From Cristatella mucedo (taxonomy: Eukaryota > Bryozoa > Phylactolaemata > Cristatellidae): a DNA stretch of 64,000 nt. The notes under the pieces were generated by a model. It saw only the letters and a program-made list of their open reading frames with translations. It was not told the origin of the DNA and did no database searches. Location of the stretch: assembly GCA_009760855.2 (NCBI GenBank), contig WPIO01000014.1:4146501-4210500 (forward strand), given 5' to 3'. Of this stretch, positions 45,401 to 57,197 are shown piece after piece. The position numbers and the translations under genes are program-made. Position 1 is the stretch's first letter; each line of letters opens with the position of its first letter.

Positions 45401-48204
45401 TTCTATTGTCTTCTATTCTATTCTCTATAAAATTCAAAAAATGCACCTTAACAAGCTTCACACATGCACCTTGATCTACCAAGGTTCGATAAGCTGGAAT
45501 ACCAAGTCACATAAGATGCAGAGATCGGTAATTTGCTATTCGTAGATTGTTACTTTCGATTTACATCCGGATTAGACGTGGTTTGCATATCATTTTTCTT
45601 TAATGAGGAAGTTGTAAGAACTTCCGGTCCCATTTTTAAAATAATTGTTCTTCGACAGGTACCTTAAACAAGTATTTGATTGTCGGACAAACTGTATGAG
45701 TGCTTTCTTTCAGAAGACGGTTTCTACAGCTAGCCATTACGTCCGATCCCTATCAAAGATTAGGAGCTGTCTTCCACAGTGGCTTGTAAAAAATTTAACT
45801 AGCTCCTTAGTTCTGTATCAGCTTGATTATTGTAATTCCCTTTCAGCTGGGCTACCAAAGAAAGCAACTAGGCCACTGCAGCTGACTATGAATATGGCTG
45901 CAAGGCTAGTCTTCAAGTCCCAGAGCTTTGAGCACGTGTCTTTTGCTAAAAGAGCTAGGATGGATGCCGGTTGAGCAACGAATACAAAACTAAGTTCTTA
46001 CAAGACCCTCAAGGCCCACCACGGCTTGGCTCCTCTATACCTAGCTGAACTGCTGCATCAGTTTCAGCCTGTTCGAGCCCTCAGGTCCTGTGTGGACAAT
46101 AAATTAGCTGATCCATTCCTCTGCTTAAAGACCATTGGCGACAGAAGCTTTAGCTCAGCAGGTCCTAGACTGTGGAAATCGCTTCCACAATTCTTACGCA
46201 ACGGCAACTACTCTCCTGCTGCCGACTATGGCTCATCCTTTTCAGCAGTCATGAGCTGCTACTTCCATGCTACTCACTACCTCAACTGCTCTCCTGACTC
46301 TGCTAGGCTTCCCACTTTCTCTTTATTGCGTGAGACGAAGTGTGTTGGCTACCGAATGCGTACCGAAAGCCGCTTAGGCTGTGAGCTCGCTATACAAAAC
46401 TCTCCTGCATAACACCCACATGGTCCTTATGACTTTGTGGGGTTATACACATTCTTACCATTCCCCCTTAGGGAGACTGTGAAGCTCAGACATAAGTGAT
46501 GTGATGTGGCAGCTCTGCCGATGACGATAGACCAAAAGAGCTGCTGAGTTGTGTACCAGCTGCAGCCGATTTATGGCACTGACCGGAAGTCCTAATTAAT
46601 AAGGGAATTGCAGAAATCAATACATGATTACATGTGTGGAAACCCAAAAGATGCCAGTATCTTAAAAAAAATGGCAAGCCTGATGATAAATGGTCTGATT
46701 TTAACTTTTGCTTCTTGTAAGTTTCGGCTGGATGGGTTTCCTGATGCTCTGTGACTTTGGTTTATGTCTGGCAAGCCCCAATGATGAGAATTGAAGGGTT
46801 CAAGAAGTTTCTCGGGACTGAGTGTGGGTCACACTGGCTTTGTCTGGCACGCTTCAGCCAGGGCTCCTCTGCTGCTAAGGATTCCATTGCAGGGCTTCTC
46901 AACAGCAAATTTAACTATGAGGTAGTGAGCAGGACAGCTGAGCAATTCGGGCCTATAATATTAAACGAAAGGGGTCAACATTAGCATCGCAGCCATCTGA
47001 TTTAAGATTCAGCTCACACAGACCAGCACCGGGTACCACAATATCAAACTAGATAAAATAATTTGCTGAAGATCATGAGCACAAGATTCATGCAATCTGA
47101 TGGATGGCTAGGTCTCTATCATTTTCAATACAAGGCTGGGGTCTACGGTCTAAGAAATCCCGGCACCCCATTTACTCACGTTGCATCTGCTAGCCAGTGT
47201 GGCACCATCTATGTGCTATCGTGCACTGGAGCCCGGGAGCTGAACGGGGGTCACAAGAGGTACACTAGCGCAAAAATGACTTATTGGAAATGCCAGAAAC
47301 AGTAGCAACAGCAAGGAACTCGACCTGGTCGAACTGCCCGATGTAAAAAACCGCTGGTCATGTAACGACAAAGCTACTAATCCCAAAACCACTGGCTTAC
47401 TTACAGGTCACCGTTCATCATGCAGTCCTTGGACTCTCGACAAATGCACCCTAAACGAACGCATACAACAATTTAACTCATGCATGCCACGAAATTGATA
47501 CCAGTAATGTAGTACAGATGCATATACAAACCTATGTCATTAGTTGGGATTTAAACGTTGGGAAATACGACAAGCTGAAAAATAGGCTGGCGCGCTGTCT
47601 GCACTAGAATACCTCAGTTAATACCTCGGAGCCTACCTCTCCGAAGTGTATTCTCCACCACGTCCTGGCACTAATCACATCTATAGGCATCTATAAGCTA
47701 ACACCCTTGGTACCCGTGCTCTGCTGCCAAAACGGAGAGTGCCACGTCTCTCCCCCCATCCCACCCAGCCCTCCACTCCTCCCAGCCCCTTCTCACCTGT
47801 GACATCCTCAGCAGCCCACACTCAACTGTGACATCGCAGGAGAAAATGTTATGAAAAACAATCAAGTTCATATACATCAGCACCACCACAATTGAGAAAA
47901 CTAATTAAAAATACACGGGGTTTGAGCCAGCACCTACCCGTGAACAGACTTTGCAAACCAGCAAGCTATACCGGCTGAAGGCAGTGCTTTCTTGGAACAT
48001 AAATCGTTTACTCATGTTACTAGGACTCGATTATCTCAGCAAGTCATAAGCAGGAGTACTGCAGCACGATACTGGCCATCAAGTGTCAGTGCGACATTGA
48101 TCTCTAGTGTCAGCACGACACTGATCGTCCAGTGTCAGTTTACTGCAAAAGAAACTTTCAAATGTCTGTAGCGACCCAGCAACAAATGTAATCTCGGAAG
48201 CAAC

Positions 48205-48262
<58 letters not shown>

Positions 48263-48367
48263 AGGGCAAAGACAGACAGAAACCCCTAGATACCGAGGGG
48301 CTCAGACGCTTGCATACATCGACTGCTTTTATGCCCGCACACATTCGATCACACACACGCACACACA

Positions 48368-48417
<50 letters not shown>

Positions 48418-51400
48418 CTCGTTCGTGCTTTTCCGGGCTACGAACTAGCTGCCTTGTACCAATGTGCTTTGCCCATCGTTACTTTAAACAATACACTCAC
48501 TACTAGCTAATCATCCCCAAGAGAGCTTGATACTCGCAGAAACCAGGAGGTTCTTCTGTTTCTTATAGTCTCCGGTTGCAGAAATTCGATGATTGTAGAC
48601 CATCTTAGCTCTGAAACCAGTAGATGCTCGACCCAGACCCATTTTCTTCACCAGCCACATGCTCAGACCGATGATCTATCCTGCAAAGCCAAAAGCTGAA
48701 TGCATGCTTACCATCTCCGTCGTGTAGAAGGCCTAAGACGTGACCAAGGTGGTGCGCTATGATTCTGGCTGTACTTGGCAGCTGTTCAACAGTACCATCA
48801 CCATGAACGACAATGGCAGCACGGTCTGTACATATGGAATCTTGCACGCTTGAACCAGCATACTCTTCGTCTACTGATTGCCCACTAAAACCAGAGAGCA
48901 AAGACCGTCAAGTTTCCCATGCATAAACACTAGTGCTTTGCACCGTGCAACATGACCCCTAGCATAGAATGGGTTACCTGCTCGTGGTCATCGCCAAGGT
49001 ATTTCCAGAGGCTAAACATTGGAGTAGCATGGCAGCACTCACGAGGCAGCTGCCACCTGCTAGCATTCATGCAATGAGGCTGACGCCTTGAAATCGGTCG
49101 GCAAGTGCAGCTAGGGAAACATTTTTTGCCGTTGAAGTGGATAGATAGAAGGACAGACATGGACCAAGCAAATGATATGCATTGATTTTCTGATTGTGGC
49201 CTTACACATAGTTTTTTCGGCACGCAGCAACCAATTTTTCTTGCACTAATGGCTGAAATTTCGGCCGACTCTTAGGCCAGAGGTAAAGTGCTCACACTTC
49301 AGGATCCAGTTCGTGGGTTTGAGACCTACAGCAGGCAATACTTTATTGCCCCCTGCAGCTGAGTGACAGCTGCTAAGGTCATTAACCTGCAGTCTAAATG
49401 AGGCTGCTGAGGCAGCTGGGTTTTTTGGGCCACCAGCCTGCCCCAAGAGGAATTAGAATCCATATAAATGCCTACTAAAGTGGACAATATAATGGTAAAG
49501 ACTCTCACTACCCCCCTGGGTCTTAGCCTAGGGATAAAGCACAGTTCACGACCCAGGTCATTGGGTTCTAGGCTTGCCACAAACAACATTTTATTTGCAG
49601 CCGCTGGTGAGCCAATATCCCAAGAAAATTATTCTGCCGTAATACAAATGGAAAAGTTAATCGGCTGACCATTACTCACTGTACTTTAGTTGGGGCAGCC
49701 ACTTGACTAAGATGCTGTGGTTAGGTGCATGGCACTATCACAGGCTTAATGTAGTTGCAACCATGGAGCAGGAGAAAAGAGCAATAATCCCCACGAGCTG
49801 GGATATTTACTTGTCAGCCATGAACAACTTTTCTAAACAATTCCAAAGGGCACAAAAAACGCCAGTCCCACGACTGTTGACATTGTTGTACTTTTCTGCT
49901 GTGACAGGCAAAGGCAGCATGGTAGATTTGTGCAAAATAATTGATACCTTAGTCATTTAGCATAGCAACACAGTCCAGCATAGTATTAACACAGAAAAGC
50001 AGCTGGGTAATTATTGCTACTGTGCAAGGTACAGCTGGTGAAGAAGCTAGAGAAATAAGGATACAGCTTTGTCATTGCATACAACAAACCGAAACTACCC
50101 GAATTATGGACCCAAAAATGGCACCTTCGTGCAAGGACGAGTCACTTTTTATTTCAGAATCACTACATTCAACCATCGTAACTTCAGCTTAGTCCGAACT
50201 ATTGCTCTTCTCCAGCTAAGCTTGTAAACCTTCTGAACGACGTGCACTACAACAACAATTTACAACATGTAATGTCCACCAGTACACTTGCCATGCACAG
50301 TTAAATCCTAACCATTTGGGTCTCTGGTTATAGACCAAAAGAAGTAGCAATCTGCAGAGTAGTGCCCCTTGAAAACACAGAGACTCATCAGCTTACAGTC
50401 TGCCTTCACCGGCAGCCGATACATTAATACTAACTTAATTTGGCCTAGTGGTCAAGGTGCTCGCCAGACCAAGGTCAAGTTGAATGCATTTGATGATGTG
50501 CCGTTAGTGCAGGGGCCGTGGGCTGGAGCCGCATGACATATGTGAAGCACCTGAATAGAAATTAAGTTCTCTTATAGTGTTATACAAATGAATTTTATTT
50601 ATTTAATAGCAATAGGTCTGTTTAGAGCACCCTAAGAGAACCAAATCTCTTTCGTGCACTTTACAACTCGCTGCAAGATACGCAATAACTAAGAGTAATA
50701 ATGACTAGCAAGATTTTACACTAAGACAAGTGTGCAAAGCAAACAAGTATCGTGCTTAGAAAAGCATGCAAAAGCACACAAAAAGGCAGTGGGCCACTGG
50801 CTAGTAGGACCTGAGGTCAGAAACATGCACTGAATCACATACTAGTAAGACCGAAAAGGATATGGAAAAAAGAGAGGTTTATCGAGGTGCAGGGAACACA
50901 TGTGTCTTTCTTCAGCTGAGATTTAAATGATCAATACAGGTGATGACAAAACGGAAGCTAATTTCTGACTGGGTGCATGCGAACTTAAAGCCCTATCACT
51001 TTCAATTTAGAGCATGGATCGGCAAAACGCCGAGTGAAATGACCTGTTGGCCAGAGTGAGGATCTTGAGGTCGATGTTATGTTTGACAAAAGGCCAGTGT
51101 AGCTCAGAGAGGACAGGCATGACATTGCAGCCACATCATTGACAATGGATAACACTATCTTAACTTCCTTTCGGTTTATGGGCCATCACATTCATTGGCT
51201 AAATAATTATCTGGCTGGACCTTGCCGAAGCAGGAAGGTGCAAGCTGCACGGGAGTTCGTCCAGGAAAGAAAGAAATAAACAAACAGGAAGGAAAAAAGC
51301 GCCTACCTTCACAGGTGTGGCTAGCTACGGAAGCAGACGGCAGGCAACAAGTGGCCAGGCATTGCAGACAGGGCAGCAGCCTACACGACCGGCAGCTAAA

Positions 51401-54220
51401 CCGTAATCCCAGACGGGTAGTCGAAAAAGTACAAGGCAAAAACATGGTTAACGAAGTGCAACCGGCAACAGCTGAGGCTGCATCTAAGCAGACACAAACT
51501 GACAGTACCTCAGCAGGACGGCAGCATCATACGCAGTGCAGACTCGTAGCTTAGGCATGTGGGCAATGAGGTTCAACAGGTTTTCTTTGCTGCTGCGCAC
51601 GACTTGAAACTCGTCCTTAGACCGCCATGCTTGATAGCATATTAAGCTGACACGAAGATTTAGCCTCCGAAAGAACTACAACGATTGCAGTGGTATAAGA
51701 GAGCACCGGTCGTGCACGCATGACAGCAACATCAGTCATTCGACATCCCTGGAAAACTCAACCCCAAATGTAAAACGCCTAGAAAGAGATTGAGTTCTCT
51801 GTGGGCACTTTACCAAGTGTATTATTTTTATAACCTAAAGTGCAAATAAATACAGGAGATCATGCCTTTACCAAGATTAGACCAACCAGATTTGAGAAGC
51901 TGCACCGACGAGCTCAACAGAAACGTAGGTCAGCCGGAAGGCTCTAAGACAGTGGGGGGGGCAATTGAAGAACTACCTTCAAAGCAAGAACCGGATGCAG
52001 GCTGTACAGTATATTGCAAAGAAAGTGCCAAACTGAATGCAGGCCTACCTTTCGCCCGACCACTGCCACAGCCCCAAGAGACAGGGCACCACTACTGAGT
52101 GAGCCTGGAAGCGTCCTACAGCTGCCCACTGTTCAGAGAAGCGATACAGGGGGCATGCATCATGTGTTGGGCTGCCACACGCTTGTCCTCGGTCGGCCTC
52201 CAGAGGGGAGGAGGTAACCCGACGTAAGCTGGCTCATGACGGTTCTATCTCCTTCCTATTTCTTTCGTTATCTTTCCGTTTTCTTCGTGTAGGCCTGTGA
52301 CATTCGAGGAAGCAGTGGGCACTTCCTGCCACCTTCGCTCTACAAGCTTCACCCCACAGAAATAGTCGTGGGGCAAGCTTCGATTCGAGCATGTGCGTAC
52401 ACGCATAAATCAGACTTGAGGAAATAGCAGACATGTGACAAAACGATAGCGATGCAATTCGGCAGCCGGAAAACAACTGCTTTGCTACGCTATTGACACC
52501 CGGTACTCAGAGTATCTCGTAAGCACGAGCGGTCCCGACACACCGCTGTCATCCAACATCGATTTCAAAGAAAGTGGGCCTTTCACGATAGTTCTGATCG
52601 GTAGTTAGGTTACCACTTGCGTAATTCTCGGCCAGCCAATAGATTAGTAGTGCTCCACTACCTGCTATCAGCTTCCTAGCTAAGACACTGTAAACGTAAA
52701 CGTCGACTGCCAACTAGGAAGAAAGTAGAGCAAAAAGAGAAGGTAGATGTCAAAACATGCTTTTACAGCAGTGGTTTTCTACCTTCCTAATACCTCGGCC
52801 TTTTAATACAGTTCCTCATGTTGTGGTGACCCCAACCATAAAATTAGTGTGTGCAAAATGTGGAAATGTGTGTTTTCAGATGGTCTTAGGGGACCTCTGT
52901 GAAAGGGTCGTTCGACACCCAAAGTGGTCGCGACCCACTGGTTGAGAACCGCTGCTTTACAGGATTGATGGGCATTCCTGACAGTTTCTGGATCGATCAC
53001 TTTTCAGACAGGCAGCCACCATTTTAGACTCAAAGACTATGAAACTGCAAGGGCATTGACTTTTAAAACCAGCTCTGCATGTTGATAAACAGGCTCAACC
53101 CATGGGTATTGGCTACTGACCAGTCACCAAGGGGTCAACGTAAGAATCTTATCATTCAGTCACGTTCTGGTTCCTGGCTGTCAGAGACTGTTATTGTAGC
53201 TAAGGGAGACTAATCTTTCCCATGAGCCACTTAAGCCATTGCTTACGTGCTAACAACCTAGCTTCGGTATGACGAAAGATTCCTTTATCAAAAACAATCG
53301 TAAGACAGCCTCCCCTGCCATTTTTAAGCTATTATTATTTACTCAGCAGACGAACAGCTAAAGTAAGGCAATATGTCTCTGCTGGACCTCAGGTACCCAA
53401 CCATCGAGTAGTCTCAAGTAAAATGCACATTCTTGGAAGAAAACATCGATGACTGATCATTGCTTGCTCGCTTGATTGCTTGCTAGGCTAATCATAAATG
53501 GCATGACAATATACCGATAGATTTCATTACTGTTATTATAATCCTCATCATGGAGAACCAGGAAACATGCTGGCACATGATAGACCCGCTAGGAGCTCAT
53601 ACAGCTAGCATCTTTTGATCATCTGGACTTGTACATACGTTGCCACCAATAAATCCGGTATTTTTTGGACTACAAGTCGACTTAACAGACAATAATGTAG
53701 GAACTTACCCACACACCAAACCCAACAGCCTGCTGTGAAAAAGAAAAGAACCGATTACAAGTGAAGCTCCCTGAAGTACTTCGTAGTCAGGATTTACAGG
53801 TACCACCCACTATTCACCTTAAGTTGTTTAACTGTGCCTCTAACCAACTTCAAATACTTTGTTGACCGTGCCTTCAGTTCGTCTGCTCCCAAAGCCTAGT
53901 CAGTAACTTTGCCGACTGACGTCACGACATCCCCTAACTTGATATTATAACACATATATTCCTTACAGCGTTTGATGTATCCATGTAAACTGTTCTTGTG
54001 CACTTATATGGACTATATAGTGCTGACATAGGCATACTATAATTAAGCCATCAATATGCTTCCTTTCCAGCAAGTGTAAAGCACCTAGAAAGTCATTCAG
54101 TTCTCTTAGAGCACTATACAAATATCTCATTATTATGAACTGATTGCATCAGAGGGTTTGCCTGTACGTAACGTATTCAAAGAACACACGCACGGACATG
54201 CATATGTACATACACACCAA

Positions 54221-54255
<35 letters not shown>

Positions 54256-57099
54256 GAACAGTTTATGTTTGGGCAGTCATATCCCAACCACCCATTAGCT
54301 TTTCATTCCACCACTCTCTCACCACTACTGTCTCGTTCACTTCCACTTATGCTGAAGCAGGCTGAATAGCCTGCAGCCTCATACAACTGTGTAAAGGGGC
54401 CACTGGGCAGATGCTACAGCTTAGACTCATAGTAAACTGATGCAAGGCCTTAAACAGTGGACACATAGTAAACTGGCGAAAGGCTTTAAATAGCACTGCA
54501 GACGGTCAGCTCAACCAATAAAAACCCTATGGTACACACTGAACATGCAATAATGAACACTCTAAAGCCCACACACACAAATGAGCCAATGAACAGAACA
54601 GCTATTGAATACTAACCAGTTCAGTAAAGCTATGAAGAAAAAGCCACAAAAAATAGAAGTGATGGCAGAACACAGCTAAGGCAGGTTGACAGGGTATTTC
54701 CATCTATTAGGCACGTTCACCAATCAAACTCTTACCATGTCTACTGCATTGACAAGAAGACTGACGTAGTTGAATGAAAGACCAGAACCATCATTCCGCC
54801 GGTGCAGCTGTAAGGAAAAGGTCCACAGTACAGCAAACGAACACACTCACACTAAACATTCAGCTCACAAATAGGATTTTGTCAAAACTTAAAGGCCAAT
54901 CACACGACTGAGACTCAAATGTAGGTCGAAGAACAGACGAACCAGTAACAATGAAGGAACAGTGGCCATTACAGCCGTGCTAGCACACGAGATCCGCATG
55001 GCAACTTATTCCAGCGGTTCAAACGAACACACCTTGACACCTGTTCGTGTCAAGCAGCAAGAAGCCAATGCCACACACAATGTCAAAGTACCCCTTCGTC
55101 TCCTGACTGCTTTCAGCAGGGAGCAACTGTGAGTCTCAAGACCAAGCCCAGCCGGCTTGAAGAGGCGGTACTTACAAAGGCATTGTCAACCATGATGGCT
55201 AGCCGCAGCACCCTGGTCCTCTCCGTGATCTGAAAAACGAGCAAAGAGGGGGCCATATACAGCAGACGAACCGGCAGCAAACCCAACGGCACCGACCTCG
55301 ACTCATTTGTTTAGACAGCACATCATGTAGCAACCAGCAAGTAAACAACGTCTGAGCAATGGAAAACCGGTGTCTGAGCACCGAGCCATTGGCTGCTGAG
55401 GACGAATGTAAAGGACGAGCCCACAGCATTGGGCCACACCGATGGCCTAAAGCTGAACCTGGATGCAATGAAAAGGAGCTGTGTAACGATCCAAGTAAAT
55501 CACATAGGGAGACAAAAACCTCGAACCTGATATTGTGAATGTTGTAACAAACCAATTGACATGCTTTCTATTCCAAAGTGATTAGGTTCTTTTGATATAC
55601 AATACATGTCTTATAATTATTAATAATCATTATTACATGATACAGACCCGATACCTTGCCATCATAGGTGTGACAAGAATTAACCCAGGAAGACCTTGAC
55701 TTTGGTAGTCTCCAAACAAAAGGCTGACGAGGCATATCAGGGCAGAGTCCCAGCCCTCACATAAACCTTCAGGTCGATGCGAGGGTGGATGGTCAGAGAG
55801 CCTCTGGCTCTTCCGTTCTCTAAAAGCTCATGCTTTCGATTCCCATTTAGGTTTAGGTGTCATCTAGCTTTTACCATGCTTGCTGACGAAGCACTCGGCA
55901 GGTGGTGGTACAGGTCCAGCAGTGTTATGCCCTGGGTCACCCAAGGTAGATGAGACATGGCTAAGAATTTGGCAGAAAGAGCTGACATGCTTGTAGCATA
56001 ATATAGCAGTGGAGCCGAGCAGGTCCTTGGGACCGAATTGAATGGAGAGTTAAGTGTTGGGTGCCAAGCCATCCTAAAAAAGTCCCTCCAGTTTTCTGAT
56101 TGATGATTGGCTGCTTCCGGTCATTAATTATAATTATAATTCATTGGTATGGCACCCTAAGAGAACTCTATTCAGGAACTTCACATATGCCATGGGGCTC
56201 GAGCCCACGAGATGAGCTCATGCCCTCGGCCAGACTAGGTCGGGGGGGGGGGGGAGCACCTTGACCACTGGAATTATATCACGGTTTGGCCATATCCTTG
56301 GCATAGTACTGGCTATGCCTTGGTGAGGAAATAAGCTGCAGCGACTAGGGGATATACGTATTAGGGTCTCTCTAAATTAAGGGATCCATGCAGCTGCATG
56401 CATTGATTCTGTGCCTCTTGGGGTGTCAGCTCCCCAGGCAGCAGCTCAGTGGGAGGTCAGCCGAGGCCAAAGCTAATTAGCCTGCCGAAGGCTTCCAATT
56501 AGGAGAACTGGCCCAGTTAAGAGAACTGGAGCATTCAGGTAACTGAGCTGCTGACTGCCACATGATCCTGCTTTCCTGCTACCGAGTCATAGCAGTATTC
56601 ACAAACCACGAACTAGACAAGAGAAGAATGGGTCTCCTTCTCAGATGACTAGAGCAATGATTGGACACCACTAAGGCAGGACTAATAATTAACCGATTGG
56701 CAGGCACTTGACCACTGGCAGTGAGTGGCTAAAACCATTGCTAAACACAAGGAGTGGCTTGCAGACGTGAGCAGGACCCAGCACCATTATTACTTACAGC
56801 AACACGACTGTTACAACATGCACCAGCCAAGGTTACTAAGGCCAAGGTCAGAGTATTTGTAAGGCAGCTTAATGCCTCATCCTCACCAGCTGGGAGAAAT
56901 GCCAGCAGGAGGGCTCTTTGCAAAACCACCTGGTCGAGCTGCCCTTTAGCATGAGCTCATCTAGGATGTCAAAATGGTGAGCACTAAGTGCCACATCCTG
57001 ATTCGATAAAGTAAAGCATCCGTACTACCGACAATCAATGAAGTGGAAATACATTACCGAGAAATAAGATCAGCTACTCCACAAATTCGTCAAGAAGAA

Positions 57100-57197
<98 letters not shown>

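Noticed and set aside
51176-51270. Minus-strand LAPSCFGKVQPDNY as an ADAM exon
   Set aside because: It resembles the GLAP..C segment, but no acceptor or donor fits the phase, and exon 48884 joins directly and in frame to 51509.
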